DNA of 64,000 bases from Hawksworthiomyces lignivorus. Its lineage: Eukaryota; Ascomycota; Sordariomycetes; Ophiostomatales; Ophiostomataceae. Every line of letters begins with the position of its first letter. Within the stretch, counting starts at the first letter, position 1. Under the pieces are notes generated by a model, which ran no database searches, had not been told where the DNA came from, and saw only the letters and a list, made by a program, of their open reading frames with translations. The stretch covers positions 372,001 through 436,000 of the forward strand of contig NTMA01000018.1 of the NCBI GenBank assembly GCA_002917075.1, given 5' to 3'. A program made the translations under genes and the position numbers. Positions 33,501-46,039 of the stretch are shown here, piece after piece.

Positions 33501-34765
33501 AATGGCGCAACCGTGAAAACCCGTAGCTATTGGGGACTTACTTGCTCATTACCATGCGTGTTCATGTCAGGAAAAGCCAAACACGCCAATCAGTCGTTCC
33601 CTGGGGTGCGCCGGGCACGCTGCCTGCCGGTCTTTGCACGTCTTAAATCCACGAGGGTGACCGCTAGGAAGCACTATTCGTCGAGTCTAAAGAAATAACG
33701 ACTCAATATGATTCAAACTACGGAGTATGTACGGAGAAATGCGTCGTATTTTTAAATCTCTTTGTCCAGCAGCTGGGGCAGCTGGGCCAAGAATAGGTCG
33801 TCTTTCACCCACATCGAAATTGGATGGCCCCGTCCCGTAAGACTCAAACGGGGCTGGCCTATCTTCGGTGTACCCGCACAGAGAGTCCACCCACCATCTT
33901 GATGCACGCGCAAATGACCACCGTCTGCACTTGGGAGATCACATAGCTTCACTTTTGGCCGCGCCGACCAGGAAAAAGACCAATTGGTTCTTGGAAGGGT
34001 GCAGGCCTTAAATCCGGGGTCCACAGATGCAAGACCGACCCGGTTGTCTCTCAGGTTCCTTCCATGTTCTCTCGTTATGTCGGCAGCAGAAGAAGATGAT
34101 GCTCCCGTTCCACCTTCCTCGTCAGAATAAAAACCAGACCGCCCCTCCCCTTTCCCCCGTTGCTTGTTTGCCCTTTCCTTTTTCAGAAATAACAAAAGGG
34201 ATCCCAAGGCTACTGTGGCACTGTGATTGGTAATCTCCTTTCTGCTTTGACGTTTGGTTTCGGCCGACTCTTTTCTGGTTGTTCTTTCCTAGCTTGGTCT
34301 GCTAGACAATTCAGAGATAAACTTTTTAGTTATTTTTATTTATTTTTTTTTATCTTGGGTTGCTAAACTATTATACTACCCCAGAGGACTCTAGAACGGG
34401 GAGGCTGCATTCCGCCATCTCTCTCTCTCTTTTTTTTAACCTCTCATCTTCACTCTCGTTCGTTTTCCTTTTCACTTCATCTTGCTGCCAACTGGAATCT
34501 TTTCAGACGTTAATCTTTTTTTCTTTCCTTTGTTTTTTGGCCATTACTTTAGAATTAAATTATAGTTCCTTTTGTCCACGACATTTCTTTGTTTACCTTG
34601 ACTTGAGGAAAATTGTTTCCGCAGCTATTCTTCATTTCATCTTTTGCCTCCTTCGCTATTCACCATATCTATAAGGAATTCAAACAAATTTCCAAAAGAG
34701 TCGTCATTCTACAACTAGATCTGCAGTTACGCAACCACGCATTTTCGACCAATACCCCGGTCCCA
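30574..34765. other. Long intergenic region upstream of the PDR transporter
   Basis: These 4.2 kb hold no protein gene I can support; the frames are short and unlike known families. T-rich tracts occur near 30840 and 31100. A TACGGAGTATGTACGGAG motif lies at 33718-33735 and TACTCGTAG at 33212. From about 34260 to 34640 the plus strand is pyrimidine- and T-rich, consistent with the promoter and leader of the transporter. A lineage-specific or non-coding transcript cannot be excluded. Confidence 0.5.
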
Positions 34766-37700
34766 ATGCAGGACAAAGACATGGAACGGGGTTCAGCCCC
34801 AACTGCAGAACTCACGTCTTCCTCGCCAGTGGCCGGTCAGCCTTCCGAGCAGTCTGATTCGCGTTACCAGCATGCTAAAGACGAAATAGAAGTTGCTCCG
34901 CGGTCCTCTGTGTCTTCTTCTTCCACGGCTAATACGGTTGATCTCGAGGAGCTGCGCCAAGAAGCTCGCCGGAACAACCCCAATGGTACCTCTCAGGCCG
35001 ACAGCCATGTTTCCGTACATAATGCTGTGAACGAGTTCTCCAACTTGCAGCGTGAGCTTTCCGGCATTTCGCGCGCAAGTCGGCGGCGGAGCCAGTCGCG
35101 AGGACCTGCCGATGCCGAGAAAGGCCATGAAGCGGTTTCTGTCAACGATGTTGCCGCCGACGGCAGCGGCAGTGAAGATGACCGATTTGACTTGGAAGGC
35201 TATCTGCGTGGCAGCTTGGCTGCAGAGCAAGAAGCCGGCATCCGTCCCAAGCATATTGGCGTCTATTGGGACAAGATGTCTGTCAGAGGCATAAGCGGCA
35301 CTGCCAATTTCGTTCGCACTTTCCCCGATGCTGTAGTCGGGTTCTTTGATATCATCAGCCCCCTGTGGCGCCTTGCTGGCCACGGAAAGAAAGGCTCCCA
35401 GAGGACTATTCTTGACAACTTCCGCGGCGTCTGCAAACCCGGCGAGATGGTTCTAGTGCTCGGCAAACCTGGCTCCGGCTGCACAACGTTTCTGAAGACC
35501 ATTTCCAACCAGCGGCACGGTTATACCGGCGTAGACGGCGAGGTTCTCTACGGACCCTTCGAGGCCAAAGAGTTCAACCGCTACCGTGGTGAGGCCGTCT
35601 ACAACCAGGAAGATGATGTCCATCACGCTACTCTGACCGTCGAGCAGACGCTTGCTTTTGCTCTCGACACCAAGGTAGCTGGCAAGCTCCCGATCGGCGT
35701 GACCAAATCCCAGTTCAAGTCCCAGGTCGTCGATACAATGCTGAAGATGTTCAACATCGAGCATACATGCCATACGGTTGTTGGTGGCCCGTTTGTGCGT
35801 GGTATTTCGGGCGGTGAGAAGAAGCGTGTCAGTATTGCCGAGATGCTCTGCACCAATGCTTGCGTCGTGTCCTTTGACAACAGCACGCGCGGCCTAGACG
35901 CTTCGACAGCACTCGACTTCATCAAGTGTCTCCGCGCCTACTGCACTCTGTACCGCACCACCACCTTTGTTTCTCTTTACCAGGCTTCTGAAAACATCTA
36001 CAACCAGTTCGACAAGGTTCTTGTTATAGATGGCGGCCGCCAGGTATTCTTCGGTCCTGCCAAGGAGGCTCGTGGGTATTTCGAGGGTCTCGGCTTCGCC
36101 GCCCGTCCCCGCCAGACCTCTCCCGATTATCTTACCGGCTGCACTGACGAATACGAGCGCATCTACGCACCTGGCTACTCCGAAGAGAATGCGCCGCATG
36201 ACCCAGCTTCTCTTGCCCAGGCCTTTGAGCAGTCGACATTTGCCCGTCGCCTCGACGACGAAATGGCTGCCTACAAGGGCTCTCTCCCCGAAGAGGAGGA
36301 GAAATACCATGATTTCCGCATGGCTGTCAAGGAGAGCAAGAACTGGGGAGCAGGAGGGTGAGTCGCCAAAATGAGGCGGGATAAGAAGAGTATTCGAGAT
36401 CAAGAAGAAACGTATGCTGACCCAAATAAAACAGCTCTGTTTATGCAATTCCCTTCCACCGCCAGATCTGGGCTCTCATCAAGCGCCAGTTTATCCTCAA
36501 GTGGCAGGATAAGTTGGCACTGTTCTTGGCGTGGCTGCGAACCATTATTATCGCCATTGTTCTGGCCACGCTCTATCTTCGACTTCCTGAGACGACCGAG
36601 AGCGCATTCGGAAAGGGTGGTCTTATGTTCATCTCTCTGCTGTTCAATGCTTTCGAGGCTTTCTCTGAGTTGTCGACGATTATGCTAGGGTACGCACACA
36701 TCTAATGGCTTTGCTTTCCTTTTTTACTTCCTGCATGGCGGTTTGGATATCGATGCTAACATCTCTAGGCGTGCGGTTCTCAATAAGCACCGAGCGTATG
36801 CTTTCCACCGACCTTCAGCACTTTGGCTCGCTCAAATCGTTGTCGATCAGGCTTTCGCTGTGACGCGTATTCTAGTCTTCTGTATCATTGTATACTTTGC
36901 GAGCAATCTTTACAGAAGTGCTGGGGCCTTTTTCACATTCTTCCTCTTGATTCTGTCTGGCAATATCGCCATGACCCTTTTCGTTCGAATTGTTGGATGT
37001 CTTAGTCCGGATTTCGACTACGCCAATAAGATGGCCGTAGTTGGTGTGACACTCTACGTCGTCACGTCTGGTTATCTCATTCAGTACCAGTCGGAGAAGG
37101 TCTGGCTGCGATGGATCTACTACATCAATATCTTGGGTCTTATCTTTAGTGCCATGATGGAAAATGAATTCAGTCGGATTCAAATGACATGTACTGCAGA
37201 GACTTTAATCCCGTCAGGACCGGGATACACAGATATCAACCACCAAGTGTGCACACTGGCTGGCTCCGTCTACGGCACAGATATTGTCTCGGGCTCAGCT
37301 TATATTGAGCAAGGCTTTTCGTATTCTCCTGGAGACTTGTGGCGCAACTGGGGTATTGTCCTCGCCATTATTATATTCTTCCTGATCCTGAACGTTGTTT
37401 TAGGCGAGGTTATGCGATTTGGCATGGGCGGTAACACTGCTCTAGTCTACAGCCGACCAAGCAAGGAAAGAACCGCACTAAACGAGAAGTTGGTTTCTAA
37501 GAGAGATGAGCGACGCAAGAATAAGCAGGAGGCAGGCAGTTCTGAGCTCAGCATCAAGTCCAAGAGTGTGCTCACGTGGGAGGGACTCAACTACGATGTG
37601 CCTGTGCCGGGCGGTACACGTCGCTTGCTTAACGAAGTCTACGGCTATGTCAAACCGGGCTCGCTGACTGCCCTCATGGGAGCTTCAGGTGCGGGTAAGA

Positions 37701-39615
37701 CGACTCTACTGGACGTCTTGGCTTCACGTAAGAACATTGGCGTTATCTCTCCTTCTCGCAGCGTCCTAGTAGACGGCCAAAAGCCCGGTATCGAGTTCCA
37801 GCGCAGCACATCGTACGCGGAACAAATGGATGTGCACGATCCTTCTCAGACTGTTCGAGAGGCCTTCCGCTTCTCGGCAGACCTCCGTCAGCCGTACGAA
37901 ACTCCGCAGGCCGAGAAATATGCTTACGTTGAAGAAATTATTGGCCTGCTGGAGCTAGAAGAACTGGCGGATTGCATCATCGGTTTGCCTGAGGCTGGTC
38001 TGACGGTTGAGCAGCGCAAGCGAGTGACCATCGGTGTAGAGCTGGCGGCTAAGCCTGAAATGCTTCTCTTCCTGGACGAACCCACGTCGGGTCTGGATTC
38101 GCAGTCGGCATTTAACATCATTCGCTTCCTGCGCAAGCTCGCGGCGGCAGGCCAGGCTATCTTGTGTACTATCCATCAACCCAATGCTGCGCTCTTTGAA
38201 CAATTCGACAGGCTTCTGCTTCTTCGCTCCGGCGGCCGCTGCATCTACTTTGGTGACATTGGTAAAGATGCCAGCGTTCTTCGTGCATACTTCAAGCGCT
38301 ACGGCGCCGATGCCAAGGAAACCGATAATGTGGCCGAATTTATGCTTGAGGCAATTGGAGCAGGCAGCTCGCCGCGCATCGGGAACCGCGATTGGGCCGA
38401 CCTCTGGATTGAGAGCCCAGAGTTTGTCGAAGTCAAGAAGTCTATCGAGCTGATCAAAGAAGAACGCATTGCGGCTGTGAGACAGGAGCAGATGGAGGCT
38501 GGTGTTCTCGCCAGCGGTAATGACAACAATGCCCTTACGCTGGTGAAATCTTCTGGCACTGGCACCGGCGCCAGTACGATTGCGCCAAAGAAGGAGTATG
38601 CTTCGCCGTTCCTGCACCAGGTCAAGGTGGTCGTGCATCGCGCGAATGTCGCCCTTTTCCGTGAAGCCAATTACCAGTTCTCGCGTTTCTTCAATCACAC
38701 TGTCATTGCCCTCCTAACCGGCCTCACCTACCTCAACCTAGACGACTCACGTTCGTCGCTCCAATACAAGGTGTTCGTCATGTTTCAAGTCACTGTGCTT
38801 CCGGCTCTGATCATCTCGCCCGTCGAAGTGATGTACCACATCAAGCGAAGCATTTTCTTCCGCGAGTCGTCCTCGAAGATGTACAGCGGAACCGTGTTTG
38901 CACTGTCTATGCTGGTAGCCGAATTTCCCTATTGTGTGCTCTGCGCGGTGTGCTTCTTCTTGCCTCTGTACTACATGCCAGGCCTGCAGTCTGAGTCGTC
39001 TCGTGCCGGCTTGCAGTTCTTCTATGTGCTCATCACGGAATTGTTCAGTATCACCCTCGGCCAAGGCTTGTCGGCTCTGACGCCGTCGACATTTATTTCG
39101 AGCCAATTCGACCCCTTCATTATGATCACCTTTGCGCTCTTCTGTGGTGTCACGATTTCGTCTGGCCAAATGCCTGGATTCTATCGGGCGTGGTTATATC
39201 AGCTGGATCCCTTTACGCGGCTTATCGGAGGCATGGTGGTCACTGCACTGCACGACCTCCCTGTTGTCTGCAAAGACGCTGAGCTTAACGTCTTCCAGCC
39301 GCCGTCCAATATGACCTGCGGTGACTATATGCAGGCCTTCTTCGACCGTGGTGGTCCGGGTTACCTCTCGAATCCCGACTCTCTGAGCAACTGTGGCTAC
39401 TGCGCTTACAAGGTGGGCGACCAGTTCTATGAGCCGCTGAACCTGTCGTTTGATCACCGCTGGCGCGACCTCGGCATCTACATTTCGTTTATTGGCAGCA
39501 ACATCATCATCATCTTCTTAGCGGTAAGTTTACTCATTTGCTGTTCCTGTCCGTTTTGCCGTTCAATAATGCTAATTCCTATCAGGCCCGCTTCCTCAAC
39601 TTCAACAAGCGCTAA
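34766..39615 (+). CDS. PDR-type (ABCG) ATP-binding cassette efflux transporter
   Basis: Plasma-membrane pump of the pleiotropic drug resistance family, with (NBD-TMD)2 topology. Exons are 34766-36357, 36435-36689, 36769-39523 and 39586-39615, giving 1543 aa; the introns are 62-79 nt with CTGAC/CTAAC branches. NBD1 has the Cys-type Walker A GKPGSGCTT (233-241), signature VRGISGGEKKR (344-354) and Walker B VVSFDNSTRGLD (367-378). NBD2 has canonical Walker A GASGAGKTT (920-928), degenerate signature LTVEQRKR (from 1027) and Walker B LLFLDEPTSGLD (1048-1059). This asymmetry is normal for fungal PDR pumps. Hydrophobic blocks follow each NBD, with a Cys-bearing extracellular loop before the last span. 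The final exon encodes only ARFLNFNKR. Regulation by a Zn2Cys6 factor would be usual, but no PDRE is evident. Confidence 0.95.
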
Positions 39616-40113
39616 GGGCTTGCTGAATCCTAGTGCACAAAACACTGTCTTATTAAGCCAACCAAGAGAGATAGTCATACTTTATGCAATTGGAAAAAGT
39701 TTTAGCTTTTTGTTTGTTTTTCTATTTGTTTGTTGTTTGTTTGTTTGGCTTTATCTGATTAAATTTAAAAAAGGGGGAGGATACTGGGGGAAGAGCGTGG
39801 CGCTAGGGCATAACATATATATAAAAATAGAAAAGGGACAAAAGATCTTTAGACATAACAAAAATTGGAAAAAGCAGGAGATCTGATAATGGGATGATAG
39901 GAGGCGAGATCTATACGAAGGAAAGTAAGTCAACAAAAGAAAAAAAAAAAAAAATAGAAAGCGTCATAGTTATTAAAAAATCAAAATAAATTTCAAATTG
40001 CAACATTACTATACCAAAATGTGATATCAGAAAACCATACAAATTCAGATGTAAATGCAATAACGTGGCTAAAATAGAAAAGGCTAGAAGTAAGGTATAT
40101 GCTATGAGAAAAA
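39616..40113. other. Convergent 3' spacer between the PDR pump and the P450
   Basis: These 498 very AT-rich bp contain an A run near 39940-39954. No gene is seen. Both neighbouring genes terminate here. Confidence 0.6.
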
Positions 40114-41972
40114 CTACGATGCTCGCGCCCGCACGTAGCACGGCAGTCCGCCTTCCATAGGCAAAGTTAGACTGGTTTTTGTGACGCGTTCCTTGATTCG
40201 ACCAGCACCATCCTTCTCCTGAGCCAGCTCCATGTCAAAGAACCAGACCACCGCCGCCATGATCTGCACGGCCATCGACTCGGCCATCTTCTTGCCTAAA
40301 CACGTGCGCGGTCCGCCGTGAAAGACTGGGAACTCCGAGGGGCTCCGCGAGACTAGACGGAAGGGGCTCTGATGGGGCTGATCTGACGAAGGCGCAGCGG
40401 CGGTCAGCCACCGCTCCGGCCGGAACTCCTCGGCGTCTTCGCCCCAGGTGAGGCGGGAGCGGTTGAGGGCCCAGGAACACCAGATCACGAGGGACCCGCG
40501 GGCCAGCTCGGTGCCGTCGGGCAGCGTCAGCACGTCGGCCTCGACCTGCTTGATCTCAAAGGGGATGGGCGGGTACAGCCGTAGGCCCTCGTAGAAGGTG
40601 GCCATGGCGTAGGGCAGGGCCGCCGGCGTGAGGCGGGCGAGGTCTAGGTCCGGGGGCGAGCCCTCGCCGCGGCCGCCGCGGCCGCCGCCTGCCTTTGCGG
40701 CCGCCGGAGGCAGCTGCAGGGCGCGCTGGACCTCTTCGCGGATCTTGTCGACGACACGAGGGTGCTGCATGAGCATGTAGAAGGTCCAGGTCAGGCCCTG
40801 GGCGACGGTATCGCGGCCTGCAGATTTTTTTTGATGGTTAGTGACACGGGGAGATGGACAGCTCGCTTTTCATAAAAGGCAATTTTTCCTTACCTGCAGA
40901 GAGGTAGTTCAGCGCGGCATCGGCGACCACGTCTGGGTCAGAGATGGAATCTAGGAGAGACTGGATGAGGCTGCCTGAGACCTCGTCTATCTTGCTGCTG
41001 CTATTGTCGCCGCTGCTGCTCTTGCTGGGACCTGCGCCGCCGTGCTGCGCCTGGCGGTCGGCGACGGCGCTGGACACGATGCGGCAGCCAAAGGCCTTGA
41101 CGACGGCCAGGGACCGGCGCAGGCTGGAGGCGCCGAGCACGGCCTCGGTGACGAACCACAGCGGGTTCTGGAAGCGCTCGGTGGTGGCGCCGGAGGCAAA
41201 GTCAAAGGCGGTGCTGAACTCGTCGTCGGCGTGCATCTCCATGTTGTAGGCCATCTTGCCCATGATGCGCGACGTCAGCTCGTGGAACACGGCCTGCAGG
41301 TCCACGGCCTCGCCCGCCGCGCGGCCGCCGGGGCTGCTGCGCAGCGCGCGGAGCGTGTCCCCGAGGTACTGCGGCAGAGCCACCTCGGCCAGCACGCGGA
41401 TGTTGGCCGTGTTGAGAAAGCTCAGGCCGGCCTTGCGCTGCACGCGCCAGATGTCGCCGTCGGCATTGACAATGCCGTGGCCTGCAGGAAAACGTGAGTC
41501 TCAGGTCGGACAAACATATCATACGTGCATGTGACGAGGGATTCCCTACCAAATAGATCCCAGAGCATGCCTTTGACGAAGCTGCCCTTGCTGATCAGGG
41601 TGCCCTCGTTCTTGAAGACGAAGTCGAGGTTGCGGGGGTCATTGATGACGACGCCCGGCGGCAGCGTCGGCACGGCCACCTGGAAGGTCTCATAGCCGAA
41701 CTGGTGCTGGCACTTCACGAACCACGAAAACAGCTTCTGGCGGGCCTGTAAGAAGAGGATGCCATTGCCCAGCAGCGGCAGTGTGTTTGGTGGTTTTCTG
41801 GAGAGTAGTCTGTCAGCAGCGAAGAGGCGGAACAAGAGTGGAGGAGATGGCCGCACCGAAGCGGGACGCCGTTGCGGCGGATCACCGGTGTTCGAAAGAC
41901 CGAATAGAGCGTGAGCGCCAGAAGCGTCCCGGCGACGGCATATAGCAGTGGGGAGCCATGTAGCAGGGCCAT
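40114..41972 (-). CDS. Microsomal cytochrome P450 (CYP52/CYP63-like fatty-acid or alkane hydroxylase type)
   Basis: Exons on the minus strand are 41972-41857, 41797-41550, 41481-40894 and 40817-40114, giving 551 aa; the introns are 59-76 nt. The N-terminus MALLHGSPLLYAVAGTLLAL is a membrane anchor, followed by a Pro-rich hinge (KPPNTLPLLGNG). Key P450 elements are the I-helix AGRDT (317-321), ExxR in EGLRLYPP (394-397), FRPERW and the heme loop FHGGPRTCLG with axial Cys490. The pattern around the heme and the I-helix recalls the CYP52/CYP63/CYP86 clan, whose members hydroxylate fatty acids or alkanes; the substrate here is inference. A Gly/Arg/Ala-rich insertion (about residues 358-374, GC repeat near 40670-40692) lies between helices J and K. 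The gene is tail to tail with a PDR efflux pump 498 bp away. Confidence 0.9.
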
Positions 41973-42579
41973 GTTGGCAGAGGGAGGCTGTTCACTCCAA
42001 TGCCAATGTTCCTTTTGGGATGGATTCGGAAATGAATCTGAGCCGCCCTGTCTTGCCTTTTCAGGTCGCGAGAACCGCATGCGTTCGTCATCGACTCGTG
42101 AGACGTAAGACAGGGTGGCTGTGGTGACCGACTACGAGTACGAAAGTCGTCTGCTTTTTAAGTGGGGCCAGACCGTTTTGTTGCTGTTTGACGTTCCTTA
42201 CGGAGTAGACCAGGGGACAAAGGAAAAAAAAAAAGGCAGCAGTGCTTCCCGCCTTTTTGCCCTCTCGTGCGATCAATTGACGCCCAAGTCCAAAAATGTT
42301 CGCTATCAACTGCTTTCCAGTCTTTGTCCTGGTTCGTGTGTCGCTGAGCTCTTTTTCTCCCGTCTTTTTTCGCGTTCTCGTCTGTGTGCTGCAGTAGCTG
42401 CAATTTCACTTCATTTTGTGCGTGCAGAAAAAAACAAGGGAACGGCACAGACAGTTGAGCCGCTCATTTCGCCGGTCAGCAAGATTTGCGCGTTTCGGAA
42501 GCACGCACATCACAAAAATATTGGGAAGCACACAGACGTGGGAGTGGACCAGCGTCTTGTTTCCGCGGCGGATGTCTGT

Positions 42580-42582
<3 letters not shown>

Positions 42583-42611
<29 letters not shown>

Positions 42612-42650
42612 TTGTGTATGTGTGTGTACGTGTGTGTGTGTGTATCTCTT
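42583..42650 (+). repeat. TC/TG compound microsatellite
   Basis: A run of about 13 TC dinucleotides (about 42585-42611) is followed directly by an interrupted TG run (about 42614-42644). It is non-coding and likely length-variable. Confidence 0.9.
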
Positions 42651-45600
42651 CGGTCTTGTATGATCAATTTCCTAATTCGTTTCACGAGTCGCTTCGGCGC
42701 CTCTGTATTCAATTGGATGGCTGGCTGCACTGCACATGTACGAGCGACGGTAGAAGTTTAAATGAGGAAACAGAGCTCCTGTTCCTCTATTTGCATGCGA
42801 TATGGCCATCCTCGCATAACCTGCGCTCTTTCTGAACCTACAAGTCGGAAACCCGTTGCTTTTGGTTCTTCCGGGTTGCTTGTTCCCGGGACAGCTGTCG
42901 TCTTGCAGCATGTGATAATGTTTGCGGCAGACAAAGCTTGAGACCAATGGCGGGCATTTTCACGACAGTATGGAATATGCTGGTCAAAGGCGCTTCTAGA
43001 AGCTGGTAATGTTAGAAAGTATCTGGCATCCTTGTAAAAACTCTGATCGGATTGTATGCTCGGTCTTTCGACGTAGTGTCTCTCGTCGAGGCTGATGTTT
43101 TTCAGTCTACATCTTTGAGGAAGATATAGATAAATATGGCGTCTTCTCGTTCTCGCTCTGCTTTATATTTCTAAATTGACATAACCTACAATGGCACGGA
43201 GGACCATTCGTGAAACAATGCTCGGCTGATCCTGATTGCTTGTCTATATCTATTGACCTGTTCCAGAATATCTGATATCGAATGTCATAACTATTTCCAC
43301 ATACGCCACTCCTCTGCTGCAGATCAACTTCGTCGGATAAGAACTTTATGTCCCCATTCTCACGTTCTTTCACCCCAAGACACTACTTTCCAAACCCAGC
43401 GCCTTTGCTCTACGTCTATTGTTCGGTGAGCGGGTGTTAGGTTTGTCTAGCCGAGGACTATGAAAACGATAAATACCCTGTGGTAAGTGATTACCACTGT
43501 CATAGATTGGTAGGTATACCTAAATAGCAATACCGAGGAACGTAAATGAGAGCTGTTAGAAGAATAGAAACAGATGTAGTGAGACAGTGGCACAGAATGT
43601 GCAAATTTACTGCACATTACGTAGGTACGAGGAATCTGGAAGATCATCACATCTGTGCACAGGGATCAGGTGCTGTGCCAAATACAGTATTCGCTAACTT
43701 TCTCGAAGGTATTTTCACTGCTAAATGGCCTTCTCCTTTTCAATATAAAGTAAGGGACAGAAGCAAGACAACCCCACTCTGAGAGACAGAGACTTAAAAG
43801 CACGGCGTATCGGAAGCCAACCAAAACGGCCCGCAACATGGTAAGGGAGGAAAAGCGCGCGATCGAACTTTCTTTTCCCGATTTTGTTTCTTCTTTTCGT
43901 TTGAAAGGAAGACGACACTAAACTGGACGACGGGTTATTCCAAGACATAGTTGGTTTCTCCTGCTGTATTTTTAACCTTGCCCGCGGGTTCTTCATGAAG
44001 GCCCGCGTTCCAGTGACTGGCAGCAAGCCGCAACAAAAAAGGAGGGGGAGCAGAGACATTCGGAGACACTCAGAGACATTGGGAGGCATCCACGCGTAGA
44101 ATATCCAGCCGATCCAGATCTGAGCCAAGCCAAAGCGGGGAATGAATTTCTGTTTTATATCTGCCTTGGTGTGAGCACGCCTCCCACGAGCGCTGCCTGC
44201 CACGGGTTCTGGGGCGCCGCCGAACACAGAGGACTGGTACTGATACGCTTAAAATAGGGGTGGAACAATATTCCGTAATGAAGGGGGAGAGATGGAATCC
44301 CAAGAACCAGAAATTCTCGGAAAGGGATCAAGGAAAAAAGGCGTTAGCCAGCAGCAGCAGCAAGTGGTGCGCCCGCCAGACAATCACCATCTGTGGTTCC
44401 GGGAGCGACTTTCTTGGTCGTACCCTTTCATCACATACGGAGCACAAAAATATAAGGCGGACCTCCGAGCTCCACCTTCCACGGGGCAACGCTCGTGCAA
44501 CACTGTACGCAGGCTGTACGTATGGCACACATATGCGTATTCTATATGCGCATTCTTTATGTATGATTTGAAGCCCTTTCCGCCTTCAGATTCCACTCTT
44601 GAATACGACGTCGCGTAAATAAGAACGCGGTTTTGGGAAGCAGATTTGCACTCCAGCGTCGTCACAACAATAGCGACGTAAGTGACATCGCTCGCGCAGT
44701 GGGCGGTGCCAAGCTGAGCGATAGTAAACGAAGGAGAGCGAAGAGACCGGAAAGACAGCCAAGAGCCGTACCAATTCCCAAACAGAGGACATTCCCAAAG
44801 ACTGGATGTTCATGTGGACCCAATCCGCTCCGAAGATTGCTTGCACGGCGTCTTGCCCGCTACGCTTTTCACTACCTCACGCTAGTTATCTTGTGGGAAT
44901 CTCCTTCTCTTGGTTCTACAGTAATACGTTACGTATCTCTCGAGAGCTGATTACCGGGATCAATACGGAGTAGTATACAGCATATAGCAACGATGGGGAC
45001 TCGAAAAGCTGAAAATATTAAACATATCTCTTGCAGTACCTTGACCCAAAAGGGGAACGATCTTGGAAGTGAGGAAATGCAAGGACTAAGTAAAGTAAAA
45101 CATACTGAGAAAGCGCACATATTCCGTACCTTCTACCCCATACATTCCTCGGTCAGCTCGGAATACGGTCAAACATGAATATGCAGAATACATGCACCTT
45201 CAAAGAGGGCCTGCAGGAAGACGCATGGTCAAAATGAACGTATTTCGTACGTAAGAGGCAAAGAAGTCTGAAAAAACAAACGTTAGCTTGCTATCTTGCT
45301 TCGGCCCTTTCTTCTCACCTCCTGATGCCTGTTTGTCACAAGAAGTTTAGGCTTCGGTGTAGGGAGCTGCTCCTTACTGCAAGGAACAAAGAAAAAAGGA
45401 GACAAAGCCTATCCAACTACGACCCTGCGGAGTTCCACATCACGGCAATCGAATGCTCCTGCATTTCGCCCCGGACATCCCATCCCTTGCTGCATGAACA
45501 CATTGATGCTGGGTTCGATCGAAAAAGATACAGCGCATTTCACAGAACAATTACAGAAATTAGACAAAAAAAAAAACAATTCGCAATCGAACTAGATATC

Positions 45601-46012
45601 TTGTTTTCAATGAAGTATGAGGAAACTGACGCTGTTGCGTTATGGGAGAATGGGGAATATACGACATTGGGAATGGGGCTGTTGGCGTTTCCACTGACGT
45701 GAGAGATGTTGAACAGAAGAGCTTCTCACCTTCGCTGAAGGCTTGGAAATTACTCCGTAGACTGCGCGGAATTGATTTGCCCTATCTCTCGCTGAGAGAA
45801 GAACAAAAAACGTTTAATTTCGGGTGTCCAAGATGGAGTTGTACTGACGTAGTATGGTCTGGAGGAACCGGACAGGGAATTGAAATACGCTGGCTGCGGA
45901 GACGATAGGATCGGCAATAGGTTTGTGCTTAGGAGTCCAAAAACAGAATATGATGGGAGACTAGTAGACGAGAGCCTGACTGATCTTGTCTATGAAAATT
46001 TAGGGGTGGCCG

Positions 46013-46039
46013 TTTTTTTTTTTTTTTTTTTTTTTTTTT
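46013..46039 (+). repeat. 27-nt poly(T) tract
   Basis: Uninterrupted run of 27 T, flanked by GC-containing sequence. Non-coding. Confidence 0.9.

Noticed and set aside
36440..36480. Acceptor at CCGCCAG (36467) for intron 1 of the PDR gene
   Set aside because: It would shift the frame. The AACAG acceptor at 36434 restores GSVYAIPFHRQIWALIKRQF, which fits the family.
42115..42663. 182-codon frame in the gene-poor block
   Set aside because: It ends in Ser/Leu runs encoded by the TC/TG microsatellite and shows no domain or codon bias.
44292..44618. 108-codon frame with a somewhat ordinary composition
   Set aside because: No recognisable family, no splice extension on either side and isolated in AT-rich DNA; too weak to call.
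45325..45702. 125-codon frame in the gene-poor block
   Set aside because: It crosses an A10 run and has no domain; not supported without transcript data.
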